A stretch of 64,000 nucleotides of DNA from Bradyrhizobium sp. WBAH42 (lineage in GTDB: Bacteria > Pseudomonadota > Alphaproteobacteria > Rhizobiales > Xanthobacteraceae), in contig NZ_CP036533.1 of NCBI RefSeq assembly GCF_024585265.1, forward strand, positions 3,667,001 to 3,731,000. The letters run 5' to 3'. Below, piece by piece: positions 55,059-63,791 of this stretch (position 1 is its first letter; each line of letters begins with the position of its first letter). The notes under the pieces are model-generated. The model worked only from the letters and a program-made list of their open reading frames with translations, had not been told where the DNA came from and made no database searches. The position numbers and the translations under genes were made by a program.

Positions 55059-55817
55059 ATGACACATCGCCAAGAGTTCGTTCGCGACGCGGCTGGCAGC
55101 CGCCAAATCGCGGCGCGTTGGTGCGCTCTCGCCGAACAGCGCCTGCAACATCTCTCCGAGATGTTCGAGACCGGCCGCTGGCGCCGCTATCATTCCGAGA
55201 TCGCGTTCCTCGAAAACATCCAGGAAGCCAAGCGCGCCGTCCAGACCTGGCGCGCGCTTGCGACCGGCGGGGACGTCGCCGAGGCGGCCGCGAGCGTGAC
55301 GCCGGCATTCGGTTGGTCGCCGGCGACGATGCCCCGCAGGGCGCCGCGCGAGCAGGCGCAGACCGTGCAGCCCAAGACCTTGCAGCCCAAGGCCGTTCAT
55401 ATCGCTCCCGCGACCGCCACGCCGGTCAGGCTCGATCCGAAGCCCGACGTGCTCGCGGAGATCACCGAAGCCCCGATCGCGCCGCTTGCCATGCCGGTGG
55501 CTTGGCCGTCGTTCACCGCGCCTGCCGAGATGCCGCCGCTCAAGGCTCCCGCTGCGAAGGCACCGTTCACCGCACCTGCCGTGAGATCGCCGCGCGCGGA
55601 GCCGGCCGCAACCGCGCCATTCACCGCGCCGGAAGTGAGGCCGCCGGTGCCTGCCGCGCAGCCGCCGAGGACGGCGCCTGCAGCGATGGCGGCGCTCCTG
55701 CCGCAGTTCGCTCCGCCCGCCGAGGAAATCGTCGCCGCCCCCGAGCGCGTCGTCGAATTCACCTTCAGCCTCGACGGCCTGGAAGCGAAATACCCGCTGC
55801 TGCGGAACGCGTTCTAA
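55059..55817 (+). CDS. TIGR03809-like conserved protein, unknown function
   Basis: 252 aa from the ATG at 55059; the ATG at 55017 would add 14 residues of no family character. The N-terminal 70 residues (RQIAARWCALAEQRLQHLSE, ETGRWRRYHSE, AFLENIQEAKRAVQTWR) resemble the TIGR03809 domain of Bradyrhizobiaceae. The middle and C-terminal part is rich in Pro, Ala and Thr with repeated KAPFTAPA-like blocks, probably disordered. No signal peptide or enzyme motif is seen. The neighbour resembles TIGR03808; the two families were defined from the same group of organisms, which suggests conserved synteny. Confidence 0.7.
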   Translation: MTHRQEFVRDAAGSRQIAARWCALAEQRLQHLSEMFETGRWRRYHSEIAFLENIQEAKRAVQTWRALATGGDVAEAAASVTPAFGWSPATMPRRAPREQAQTVQPKTLQPKAVHIAPATATPVRLDPKPDVLAEITEAPIAPLAMPVAWPSFTAPAEMPPLKAPAAKAPFTAPAVRSPRAEPAATAPFTAPEVRPPVPAAQPPRTAPAAMAALLPQFAPPAEEIVAAPERVVEFTFSLDGLEAKYPLLRNAF

Positions 55818-55864
55818 CGCTCCGTCGCGAGGGCAAAACGGGAGGCAGCCGCACCTGTCGCTCC

Positions 55865-55925
55865 GTCATCCTGAGGTGCGAGGCATGGGACGCAGTGCGT
55901 CCCATGAGGAGCCTCGAAGGATGCA
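55865..55925. repeat. Palindromic repeat with strong hairpin
   Basis: GTCATCCTGAGGTGCGAGGC and GCCTCGAAGGATG form the outer, imperfect arms. A perfect 9-bp stem ATGGGACGC/GCGTCCCAT (55885-55893 and 55897-55905) with a 3-nt loop lies at the centre. It separates two convergent genes and may act as a terminator. Confidence 0.8.
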
Positions 55926-55946
55926 GGGCCCGGCCGTCAACCACGC

Positions 55947-57317
55947 CTACCTTCGCACCGCATTGCCGCCGACCAGCAGCTGCGCGAAGCGTTGTGCGCC
56001 GTCGGCCGACAGGTCCGACGTCACCGCACGGGCGTGATCGAGGCCGACCACGGCACCGCGCGGCGTCTCGGAGATCATGTTGTTGTTGACGAGCGCGGTG
56101 CCGGCGCCCGGCACCACGGAGACGCCGACGCCGGCCAGCGCCTTGCGGATCACGTTGCCCGTGATCGCGACATCGCGCAGATATCTGCCCCAGCCGGCGA
56201 CGATGCCGTAGGACGGCGCGTTCTCGATGACGTTGCCGGTCACCGAGGAGTCCGCCTCGATGTAGATGCCGACGCCGGCATCGTCGTCAGGCGCGGTGCC
56301 GATCGGCCGCTTCGGGACCAGGTTGCGGATGATGTTGCCCTGGACCACCGCGATGCGGCCGCCCTCGTTGAAATTGCAGACGGAGACGCCGACGGCCGCG
56401 CCGTCGACAATGTTGTTGGCGATCACGGCGGCTTCGAACGCGAATTCGGAATAGAGCGCGACCTCGCGCACGTCGCTGACGCTGTTGCCCGTGATATGGA
56501 TGTTCGAGGCCGAGTTGCCGCGCACAGCCGAATAGTCGCAATTCCTGATGCGGTTGCCGCGCACGATCACATTGCCGGCGCGAAAGGCGTTGATGGCATT
56601 GCCGTATTGGCCCGAGCCGCCGGGGCCGGCCTTGATGTTCTCGATGCGGTTGTCGACGACCAGCGTGCCGTCATCGCCGATCGCATTGCGCAAGATCTCG
56701 ATTCCGTTGTCGTTGGTGCCGAGAATCGTGTTGCGGGAGACACAGAGGCCCCTGGCGTCGAACGACACAACCGCCGTCACCGCGATGCCGGTGAAGATAT
56801 TGCCGGAGATGTCGCCCGCGACCTGCTCGAGCCAGATGCCGCTGCCGCCCGAGCTCGTGATCTCGCAATCGGTGATGCGCACATCGCGCCCGCCGAGGAC
56901 GTGGATCAGGCCGCGCCGTGTCGGCAGCGCAATGCCGCCGCCGTCGAAGGTGATGCCGGTGATGCCGATCGCATCGGAGCCGTCGCTCTGGATCGCCGCG
57001 GCCCCGCCGGTGAAGACGAGCTTGGTCGCGCCGCGCACGCCGATCAGCTGCGCGCCGTTCGGCAGCCGCAACAGGCCGGTCCGGTACACGCCGGGTGGCA
57101 AGGCGAGCGGCATTTGCGCGCGCGCGGCCTCGTCGATGGCGCGCTGCAGTGCGCGCGTCTGGTCCTCGCTGCTGCCGGGCCGCACGCCGTATTGCGTGGC
57201 ATCGCGGCCGAGCATCGACGTCAGCGGCGCGGCGCGCGCGGCGTCAACAGGCATGGCGAGGGCACCGGCAATGCCGGCGGTCGAAGCCCCGATGAGATGA
57301 CGGCGATTGAGGTCCAT
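55947..57317 (-). CDS. Tat-exported parallel beta-helix repeat protein (TIGR03808-like)
   Basis: 456 aa. The N-terminus MDLNRRHLIGASTAGIAGAL is a Tat signal (NRRHLIG). The rest is a run of right-handed beta-helix coils, shown by repeated N-V-I/N-x-I patterns such as GNIFTGIAVTAVV, NTILGTNDNGIEIL, NRIRNCDYSAVRG and NVIENAPSYGIVAG. This matches the TIGR03808 twin-arginine repeat family and resembles pectate-lyase-like folds. No catalytic residues are assigned, so a polysaccharide substrate is only a guess. Confidence 0.85.
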   Translation of the reverse strand: MDLNRRHLIGASTAGIAGALAMPVDAARAAPLTSMLGRDATQYGVRPGSSEDQTRALQRAIDEAARAQMPLALPPGVYRTGLLRLPNGAQLIGVRGATKLVFTGGAAAIQSDGSDAIGITGITFDGGGIALPTRRGLIHVLGGRDVRITDCEITSSGGSGIWLEQVAGDISGNIFTGIAVTAVVSFDARGLCVSRNTILGTNDNGIEILRNAIGDDGTLVVDNRIENIKAGPGGSGQYGNAINAFRAGNVIVRGNRIRNCDYSAVRGNSASNIHITGNSVSDVREVALYSEFAFEAAVIANNIVDGAAVGVSVCNFNEGGRIAVVQGNIIRNLVPKRPIGTAPDDDAGVGIYIEADSSVTGNVIENAPSYGIVAGWGRYLRDVAITGNVIRKALAGVGVSVVPGAGTALVNNNMISETPRGAVVGLDHARAVTSDLSADGAQRFAQLLVGGNAVRR

Positions 57318-57428
57318 GACGCGTCCTCCGGCGGACGCGGGGGTCCGCAGCGGTTTCGTAGCTCAGCAGGGCGAGGACCGTGAGGATTGTTGGCGGTAGG
57401 GTTAAATGTTTACGCAAGAGACGGTGCC

Positions 57429-57518
57429 GTAGGGTGGGCAAAGCGTAGCGTGCCCACCATTGTCCGCGCCCAAGCGATGCATGGTGGGCACGGCGCTGCG
57501 CGCCTTTGCCCACCCTAC
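57429..57518. repeat. GTAGGGTGGGCAAAG palindromic repeat, copy 2 of 2
   Basis: Starts GTAGGGTGGGCAAAGCG and ends CGCCTTTGCCCACCCTAC, a nearly perfect inverted pair; related to the element at 30522. Its right end supplies the stop codon of the pcp gene (TAG from CTA at 57515-57517). Confidence 0.9.
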
Positions 57519-58171
57519 GAGACCGGTATGTTCCGCGCCTTCCGTGCCAACTGCACCATCTCCATCAGCATCGCTTCCCCCGCATCCACCAGCTCCTCCA
57601 GCGTGATGCGGGCTGCGCCCTTGCGGCTAACGGCGCCGCTGCGCGCAAGCAAGGGAATGTGGATGAACGCCGCAAGCCGCGGCCCGCCCGCCTTCACGTG
57701 CTCGATCGCGCGCCAGCTCAGATAGTTGCAGAGATAGGCGCCGGCATCGCGCGAGGGGCGCGCGTCGATGCCGGTGAGGCGCGCGGCGCGCAGCAGCCTT
57801 GCCGTGTGCGGGCCGAACATCATCGCGTCCGCATGGCCGGCGATGCCGCGCTTTGCCGAGCGGGTGTTGGCGGCATCGGGCCAGAGCATGGTGACCGCGT
57901 TGCGCGCCCGCGTCTCGATGCGCAGGTAAGGCGTGCGTGCGGCGAGGCCGAACATCAGGAGCGCGTCGGGCTTTTGCGCAGCGAGCATTTCAGGCAATTG
58001 GCGGTCGACCGCGGCATAGGTGACCGGGAAGATGTGGCTCGATAGCGCGACATCGTCGAGCGCGGGCCGGCGCAATTGCGCCAGCCGCGCCACCAGCGGC
58101 TGGGTCGGATTATAGGGCGCGCCGGGAAACGGACCGAAGCCGGTGAGGAGAATGCGGAGCTTGTCGCTCAT
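57515..58171 (-). CDS. pcp: Pyroglutamyl-peptidase I-like cysteine peptidase
   Basis: 218 aa from the ATG at 58171. Family C15 peptidase that removes N-terminal pyroglutamate. The N-terminus ILLTGFGPFPGAPYNPT matches the family start. The triad residues are suggested by E in RIETRARN, C in AYLCNYLSWRA and H in FIHIPLLAR. The start overlaps the meaB stop by 4 nt, so it is co-transcribed with meaB. The final residues and the stop are defined by the 57429 repeat, so the native C-terminus may have been altered. Confidence 0.87.
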   Translation of the reverse strand: MSDKLRILLTGFGPFPGAPYNPTQPLVARLAQLRRPALDDVALSSHIFPVTYAAVDRQLPEMLAAQKPDALLMFGLAARTPYLRIETRARNAVTMLWPDAANTRSAKRGIAGHADAMMFGPHTARLLRAARLTGIDARPSRDAGAYLCNYLSWRAIEHVKAGGPRLAAFIHIPLLARSGAVSRKGAARITLEELVDAGEAMLMEMVQLARKARNIPVS

Positions 58172-59154
58172 TGCAGCAACTCCAGGATCTGCTCGGCGGC
58201 GAGTGCCGGCGTGAGATGGCCATCGGCGACCTCGGCCTCGATCTTGCGGACTTTCGTCCGCACCGATGCCTCGCTGCGGAGCCTCGCCAGCATGCGCTGC
58301 TCCAGCATCGACCACATCCACTTCACCTGCTGCTCGCGCCGCCGCGCGGCGAAATCGCCGGACGCGCTCATCGCCTTGCGGTGATCCAGAACCTTCTGCC
58401 AGATCCTTGCGATGCCGTCGCCGGTCAGCGCCGAATAGGTCTCGACCGGCGGATGCCAATGCTCCGATCGCGGCGCCAAGATATGCAGCGCGCCGCGATA
58501 GTCGGCAGCGGTGATCTTGGCGCGCTTGAGATTGTCGCCGTCGGCCTTGTTGATCGCGATCATGTCGGCGAGCTCGACCAGGCCCTTCTTGATGCCCTGC
58601 AGCTCGTCGCCGCCGCCCGGCAGCATGAGGGCAAGGAAGAAGTCGGTCATGTCGCAGACGGCGGTCTCGGACTGGCCGATGCCGACGGTCTCGACCAGCA
58701 CGACGCCGAAGCCGGCGGCCTCGCACAGCAGCATCGCCTCCCGCGTCTTCGCCGCAACGCCGCCGAGCGTGCCGGAGGAGGGCGAGGGGCGGATGAAGGC
58801 GTCGTTCGCGGCCGACAGCCGCGCCATCCGGGTCTTGTCGCCGAGGATCGAGCCGCCGCTGCGCGCCGAGGACGGATCGACCGCGAGCACCGCGACCTTG
58901 TGGCCCTGTTCAATCAAATACGTACCCAGCGCATCGATCGTGGTGGATTTCCCGACGCCGGGCGAGCCCGTGATGCCGACGCGGAACGCCTTGCCGGTGT
59001 CGGGCAGCAGCATCTGCACCAGCTCCCGCGCCAGCGCTTGGTGGTCGCCGCGCCGGCTCTCCACCAGCGTGATCGCCCGCGCAAGCGCCGCGCGGCTGCC
59101 GGTGCGGAGGTCGCGGGCGAGGGATTTGATGTCGATGGATTTGGGAGTGGTCAT
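58168..59154 (-). CDS. meaB: MeaB/ArgK-type G3E GTPase chaperone
   Basis: 328 aa. It protects and reactivates adenosylcobalamin-dependent methylmalonyl-CoA mutase. GTPase motifs: Walker A GITGSPGVGKSTTID, VLAVDPSSARSGGSILGDK, VETVGIGQSETAV and INKADGDN. The N-terminal helical arm (RAALARAITLVESRRGDH) and C-terminal dimerisation helix are full length. The mutase genes are not in the window. It overlaps pcp by 4 nt and lies 21 nt downstream of the HEPN gene. Confidence 0.94.
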   Translation of the reverse strand: MTTPKSIDIKSLARDLRTGSRAALARAITLVESRRGDHQALARELVQMLLPDTGKAFRVGITGSPGVGKSTTIDALGTYLIEQGHKVAVLAVDPSSARSGGSILGDKTRMARLSAANDAFIRPSPSSGTLGGVAAKTREAMLLCEAAGFGVVLVETVGIGQSETAVCDMTDFFLALMLPGGGDELQGIKKGLVELADMIAINKADGDNLKRAKITAADYRGALHILAPRSEHWHPPVETYSALTGDGIARIWQKVLDHRKAMSASGDFAARRREQQVKWMWSMLEQRMLARLRSEASVRTKVRKIEAEVADGHLTPALAAEQILELLQ

Positions 59155-59175
59155 CGTTGCTTTCGCGTCCAGCCG

Positions 59176-59520
59176 CTAGCGGCCTGACATGCGAACGTGT
59201 CTCTCAGCGCAGGATTTCAACGGTGGAAGGTGTGTTTGAATGATATCCCAAACGATCTCGGCCTTCGTCATATGATAGGCATGACGCAGAAGATTTCCAA
59301 AGTCGATCATCTTGCGCCAGTCGATTCCAGGCTCCGTTCGCTTGACCTCATCCGGGATGAATCTCGATGCCTCGCAGATGATCTCGAGAAGCCGTTCGAT
59401 TGCGAGGCGGGAGGTCTTTTCGGAGACAAATTGATCGAATGTGAGGCCCTTCGTGACGCTTTCGATGTCCGATATGGCTTCCAGAATGTCGAGTAGCCGG
59501 TCTTCGACGGTCGGCGGCAT
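59176..59520 (-). CDS. hepT: HEPN-domain protein of MNT/HEPN pair (HepT-like, DUF86)
   Basis: 114 aa, all-helical. The N-terminus MPPTVEDRLLDILEAISDIE and the segment IERLLEIICEASRFIPDEVK match DUF86/HepT proteins. The usual RNase motif RX4-6H has the region KMIDFGNLLRHAYHM: His-Ala-Tyr is kept but the Arg position expected before Asn is Gly, a variant seen in part of the family. It may be inactive or an alternative form. Its ATG directly follows the MNT gene stop with no gap, so the pair is co-translated. Confidence 0.85.
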   Translation of the reverse strand: MPPTVEDRLLDILEAISDIESVTKGLTFDQFVSEKTSRLAIERLLEIICEASRFIPDEVKRTEPGIDWRKMIDFGNLLRHAYHMTKAEIVWDIIQTHLPPLKSCAERHVRMSGR

Positions 59521-59835
59521 TCAGAAGACCTCGATCAGATCGTCCGCGATCCGCTCGGCCATGCGCGGCTTCAGCAAGTCGCGCATCGATACCTGCACTC
59601 GAACGCCGACATGATCCTCGATCAGGTGTAGGACCTCAAAATAGTCGAACCGCGGCGCTTCCTCGCGCGAGGTCGTTTCGACCAACACGTCGAGGTCACT
59701 GTCCGGCCGCGCGTCACCGCGGGCACGCGATCCGAAGATGTGCAGCCGTTTCACGCCCGCAGCCCTCAAGGCGGGAGCAAGCTCTCGGAGCTTCCCGATG
59801 AGAGTTTGGAGTGGAATGTCTGCGACATCGGTCAT
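59521..59835 (-). CDS. mntA: MNT-type nucleotidyltransferase (antitoxin MntA-like)
   Basis: 104 aa. Minimal nucleotidyltransferase: GSRARGDARPDSDLDVLVE holds the GSx(10)DxD active site, all key residues present. In HepT-MntA systems the MNT enzyme adenylylates the HEPN toxin to neutralise it. The gene precedes hepT with no gap, the normal order for this system. It lies at the start of a minus-strand run into meaB and pcp. Confidence 0.87.
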   Translation of the reverse strand: MTDVADIPLQTLIGKLRELAPALRAAGVKRLHIFGSRARGDARPDSDLDVLVETTSREEAPRFDYFEVLHLIEDHVGVRVQVSMRDLLKPRMAERIADDLIEVF

Positions 59836-59932
59836 GGCCGGATATTAGCACAGCGCAGCCGCCCGGCCCAGCGATACGGAGACAGTTCTGCTGACCCGGC
59901 CGGGGGCAGGCGAGGCCCGCGCCCGGGCGATA

Positions 59933-61444
59933 TCACCGGGTCGTTGCGGCGACCGTCTGCGCTGGTTTCACCTTGCGCCAGACCCACACCATCACCGGCC
60001 ACAGCAGCGCGCCGATCGCCATGGCAGCGAGGATGGCCGCGACCGGGCGCTCGAAGAACGGCAAAATGCTGCCGTCCGACTTGATCAGCGAGGTGACGAA
60101 GGCCTGCTCGACCATGGTGCCCATGACGATGCCGAGCACCATCGCGGCGACCGGATAACCGTTCGCCTCCATGACATAGCCGATCACGCCGAAGGCGGCG
60201 ACGGTGACGACGCCGAACATGTTGTTGCCGATCGCAAACGAGCCGACCGCGCAGCACAGCATGATGATCGGCATGATGGCCGAGCGCGGCGCCAGCAGGA
60301 TATAGGCGGCGACCCGGATCATGGCGATGCCAAGCGGGATCATCAGGATGTTTGCGATGATGAACATCAGATAGATCGCGTACATGCTCGACGCCTTCTC
60401 GGTGAACAGCGTCGGGCCGGGATTGAGCCCCTTCATGTAGAGCACGCCGATCGCGATCGCGGCGATGGTGTCGCCGGGAATGCCGAACAGCAGCGAAGGC
60501 ACCCAGCCCGAGGCGATGCTGGCATTGTTGCTGGCGCCGGCCTCGACCAGGCCCTCCACGTGGCCGGTGCCGAACTTTTCCGGCTCCTTGGAGAAGCGCT
60601 TGGACATCGCGTAGGAGACCCAGGCGGCCATGTCGGCGCCGGCGCCGGGCAGTACGCCGATGATGATGCCGACGATGTTCCCGCGCGTCATCTGCCAGTG
60701 ATAGAGCTTGGTCAGCCTCCATTGGCCGGCCATGATGCTCCCGAATTTTCGTCGCGGCAGGGGTGGTGGTTCTGGCGTCAGCATCGCGCGCATCACCTGC
60801 GCCACCGCGAACACGCCGACGAGGGCCGGGATCGGCTCGATGCCGCCGAACAGATCGGTGAGGCCGAAGGTGAAGCGCGGGATGCCGCCGGGATTCTCGA
60901 TGCCGATGCAGGAGACGAGCAGGCCGATGAACATGCCGGCGATCGCCTTCACCGGCGAGGAACGCGCCACCAGGGTCGCGCACATCAGGCCGAGCAGCGC
61001 CAGCCAGAAATATTCGAAGGTCGAGAACGACAATGCGATCTCGGCGAGCGGCGGCGCCAGGATCATCAGCGACAGCACGCCGGCGATGCCGCCGACGGCG
61101 GAGAACCAGACGCCGGCCCCTAGCGCCAGCTCGGCCTGGCCTTTGCGCGTCATGGCGTAGGCTTCATCCGCATAGGCGGCGGAGGCGGGCGTGCCCGGGA
61201 TGCGCAGCAGCGCGCCGGGAATGTCGCCGGAGAAGATCGCCATCGAGGAGGCCGCGACGATGGTCGCGATCGCCGCGATCGGCGACAGATAGAAGGTGAC
61301 GGGGACGAGCAGGGCGGTCGCCATCGTCGCCGACAGGCCCGGCAGCGAGCCGATCACGAGGCCGTACACGGAGGCCGCGATCATCGCGATGATGACCTCC
61401 CAGGTGGAGATCAGCGCGAAGGCATCAATCAGGGTCTTCAGCAT
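59933..61444 (-). CDS. tctA: Tripartite tricarboxylate transporter permease TctA
   Basis: 503 aa, large membrane subunit of a TTT uptake system. The family start GLVIGSLPGLSATMATALLVP and further segments PGALLRIPGTPASAAYADEA and GSFAIGNNMFGVVTVAAFGV are present; about 11-12 hydrophobic segments. It takes up a di- or tricarboxylate-like acid with TctB and TctC. The tctB gene ends 4 nt upstream of its start, so the order tctC-tctB-tctA is an operon. The substrate is unknown. Confidence 0.94.
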   Translation of the reverse strand: MLKTLIDAFALISTWEVIIAMIAASVYGLVIGSLPGLSATMATALLVPVTFYLSPIAAIATIVAASSMAIFSGDIPGALLRIPGTPASAAYADEAYAMTRKGQAELALGAGVWFSAVGGIAGVLSLMILAPPLAEIALSFSTFEYFWLALLGLMCATLVARSSPVKAIAGMFIGLLVSCIGIENPGGIPRFTFGLTDLFGGIEPIPALVGVFAVAQVMRAMLTPEPPPLPRRKFGSIMAGQWRLTKLYHWQMTRGNIVGIIIGVLPGAGADMAAWVSYAMSKRFSKEPEKFGTGHVEGLVEAGASNNASIASGWVPSLLFGIPGDTIAAIAIGVLYMKGLNPGPTLFTEKASSMYAIYLMFIIANILMIPLGIAMIRVAAYILLAPRSAIMPIIMLCCAVGSFAIGNNMFGVVTVAAFGVIGYVMEANGYPVAAMVLGIVMGTMVEQAFVTSLIKSDGSILPFFERPVAAILAAMAIGALLWPVMVWVWRKVKPAQTVAATTR

Positions 61445-61448
61445 GGGA

Positions 61449-61940
61449 TTACCAGGGCGTCGGCAACAGGCCGGCGGGAAGCGGCACGCGGAGCAGCTTG
61501 CCGAAGATGAGGTGAATGGCGAACGGCGAGAGCATCGCGAGCGGCAGCGCCAGCTTCCACTTGGCTCCGAGCGCGGTCGAGGTCACGTAGACCATGATCG
61601 CCGCGGTGATGATGAATCCGAGCCTGTCGGCGGCAAATACATAGAACAGCAGCAGCGCCGGTGGCAGCAGCGCGCGTAGGCCGTAGAGCTTGCTCTGCGG
61701 CGGCGGGGCTGCCGCCTGGCCGTCCTCGAACGGCACCAGCTCTTCCTCCTCCTCGAACGAATGGCCGATGCCGAACACGATCGCGAGCCCGCACAGCGCA
61801 AGGCCGCAGCCGATCACCAGCGGAAATACGTTGGGGCCGACCGGCTGCCCAGGCACCGGCGGCAGAATGTAGCCGCCATAGGCGGCAGCCGCGCCGAGCA
61901 CGACGAGAAACGATCCCGTGACGGAGTCGGGAAGACGCAT
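61449..61940 (-). CDS. tctB: Tripartite tricarboxylate transporter small subunit TctB
   Basis: 163 aa from the ATG at 61940. Four hydrophobic segments (for example VTGSFLVVLGAAAAYGGYIL, FPLVIGCGLALCGLAIVFGI, LPPALLLFYVFAADRLGFII, and ALPLAMLSPFAIHLIFGKLL) with a charged EEEEE loop, the usual TctB layout. Upstream frame extension to 62075 runs through the repeat element and was rejected. It sits between tctC and tctA. Confidence 0.9.
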   Translation of the reverse strand: MRLPDSVTGSFLVVLGAAAAYGGYILPPVPGQPVGPNVFPLVIGCGLALCGLAIVFGIGHSFEEEEELVPFEDGQAAAPPPQSKLYGLRALLPPALLLFYVFAADRLGFIITAAIMVYVTSTALGAKWKLALPLAMLSPFAIHLIFGKLLRVPLPAGLLPTPW

Positions 61941-62001
61941 GGGAGGGCCCTGTGAGAGATGTTCTGCCTCGCGCGCGGCGGGGCTATCGAATATGCACTC
62001 C

Positions 62002-62079
62002 GTCATTGCGAGCGTAGCGAAGCAATCCAGAGTCGTTCTGCGGAGGGATTCTGGATTGCTTCGCTGCGCTCGCAATGAC
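62002..62079. repeat. 78-bp palindromic repeat, copy 5 of 5
   Basis: Identical layout to 6359 (GTCATTGCGAGCG ends, 78 bp). It lies between tctC and tctB inside the operon and could reduce read-through so that TctC exceeds TctB and TctA. Confidence 0.9.
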
Positions 62080-62101
62080 GATGTGGCAAGAGCTCAGTCC
62101 T

Positions 62102-63094
62102 TCACGCCTTGCTCAGGCCCGCGGCCTTCATCGCCTCGCCCATCTGGGCATCGCCCTTGTCCATGAAGTCCGCGAAGTGGGCCGCATCGCCCCACACGGT
62201 GCCGAAGCCGCGATTGCTCATGAAATCCTTGAACTCGGCCGAGTCGTAGACCTTCTTCAGCGCCGCCGTGAGCTTCGTTGCGATCTCCGGCGGCAGATTT
62301 TTCGGCCCGGCAATGCCGCGCCAGGCGCCGGTTGCGTAGTCGATGCCCATGGCCTCCTTCAGCGTCGGCACGTCCTTGAACACCGGGTTGCGCGCGGGCG
62401 CCATGATGGCGAGGCTCCTGGCCTTGCCGGCCTCGATGATCGCGCGCGCCTCCGGCACCGAGCAGGTGGTGAGGTCGAGACCGCCGGCGGCAAGATCCTG
62501 CATCGCGGGTGCTGCGCCATTCGACGGCACCCAGGCGACCTGGTTGGCAGGCAGGCCCATCGCCTGCATCCAGCCGACCAGCGCCAGATGCCAGATGCCG
62601 CCCTGGCCGGTGCCGGAGGCCTTGAACTTGCCGGGAGGCGCCGCCTTGATCGCATCGGCGAGCTCCTTGACCGTCTTGTAGGGCGAGGAGGAGGAGACCT
62701 GGATGCCGGGCGGATCCTCGTTCATCAGTGCCAGCGGCGTGTAGCTCTTCGGCGTCAGGTCGGTGAGGCCCTGCCAGTGCATCATCGAGATTTCGACCGT
62801 GAGCATGCCGATGGTGTAGCCGTCGGGCTGCGCGGTCGCGATCGCGCTGTGGCCGACCACGCCGGAGCCGCCGGTGCGGTTGACCACGTTGAACGGCTGG
62901 CCGAGGTCCTTCTCCAGCAGCGCCGCGACGATGCGCGCGGTGGCATCGGTGCCGCCGCCGGCGCCCCAGGGCACGATCACGGTGACCGGACGGGCCGGAT
63001 AGGCTTGCGCAAGTGCGGGCTTGAAGCCGAAAGCGGCGGATGCCGCGACTGTGGCGGTGGAAGCCGCAAAGTTGCGGCGCGAAATCTTGGACAT
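62102..63094 (-). CDS. tctC: Periplasmic solute-binding receptor TctC (Bug family)
   Basis: 330 aa from the ATG at 63094. Bug-type binding protein for the TTT transporter. The N-terminus SKISRRNFAASTATVAASAA is a Tat-type signal (SRRNF) ending ALAQA. The family landmarks are YPARPVTVIVPWGAGGGTDA, VVNRTGGSGVVGHSAIATAQ and PDGYTIG. It binds a carboxylate ligand; which is not predictable. First gene of the tctCBA operon. Confidence 0.92.
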   Translation of the reverse strand: MSKISRRNFAASTATVAASAAFGFKPALAQAYPARPVTVIVPWGAGGGTDATARIVAALLEKDLGQPFNVVNRTGGSGVVGHSAIATAQPDGYTIGMLTVEISMMHWQGLTDLTPKSYTPLALMNEDPPGIQVSSSSPYKTVKELADAIKAAPPGKFKASGTGQGGIWHLALVGWMQAMGLPANQVAWVPSNGAAPAMQDLAAGGLDLTTCSVPEARAIIEAGKARSLAIMAPARNPVFKDVPTLKEAMGIDYATGAWRGIAGPKNLPPEIATKLTAALKKVYDSAEFKDFMSNRGFGTVWGDAAHFADFMDKGDAQMGEAMKAAGLSKA

Positions 63095-63311
63095 TGAATG
63101 CCTCCCAGCGGCGCCCGTGATGTCGGACGCTCTTGTCAACGCCGGCATTCTAGTCGGCTTTGCGTCGCCGCTGCAAGGTAGCGCTACCAACTGGAAGCGC
63201 CATGTTGTGTGAAAGCAGACGGCCCGCGAATGGGGGTCGGAAATCGGGTGGGTTTTGTCCGCGCGCGAAGCCAACTTCAGCGCGTAACGAAGAACCAAAG
63301 GCAAGCCATCG

Positions 63312-63791
63312 ATGACCCAAGCCTATTACAGCGCCGTGCTGGACCATCCGCTGAACGACGTCTGGTCGCTGATCCGCGATTTCAACAACTACCCCGCTTA
63401 CATCGACGGGGTGAGCGAAAGCGAGATCGAAGATGACAAGCGCGGCGATGAAGTCGGCGCCATCAGGCGCTTCTGCTATCTCGGAAACCTGATCCGCCAG
63501 CGTCTGGTCGATCACTCGGACCGGCAGCACACTCTCACTTATGCCGGTCTCGAGGCGATACCCTACCCGCAAGACGACGGCGGACCGAGTCCGGCGCCGG
63601 CGCGCTACCAAGGCACCATGCATCTGCGTCCGATCGTCGAAGGCGACCGCACCCTCATCGAATGGTCGGTCGCGCTCGAAACCGAAGCTGCGGACGCCGA
63701 GCGCTGGAAAGCCCTGTTTGCCGCCTGGATTCCCGATTGGACGGATTCACTGGCACGGACCCTGGCCCGGACCCGTCCGCGATCTGGTTAG
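63312..63791 (+). CDS. SRPBCC/START-like ligand-binding protein
   Basis: 159 aa. Polyketide cyclase/START-like fold: AYYSAVLDHPLNDVWSLIRD, FNNYPAYIDGVSESEIEDD, and RYQGTMHLRPIVEGDRTLIE with WSVALE. Such proteins bind hydrophobic ligands; no enzyme motif is fixed. It is divergent from tctC with a 217-nt gap that may hold promoters for both. It is followed at once by a repeat. Confidence 0.85.
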   Translation: MTQAYYSAVLDHPLNDVWSLIRDFNNYPAYIDGVSESEIEDDKRGDEVGAIRRFCYLGNLIRQRLVDHSDRQHTLTYAGLEAIPYPQDDGGPSPAPARYQGTMHLRPIVEGDRTLIEWSVALETEAADAERWKALFAAWIPDWTDSLARTLARTRPRSG

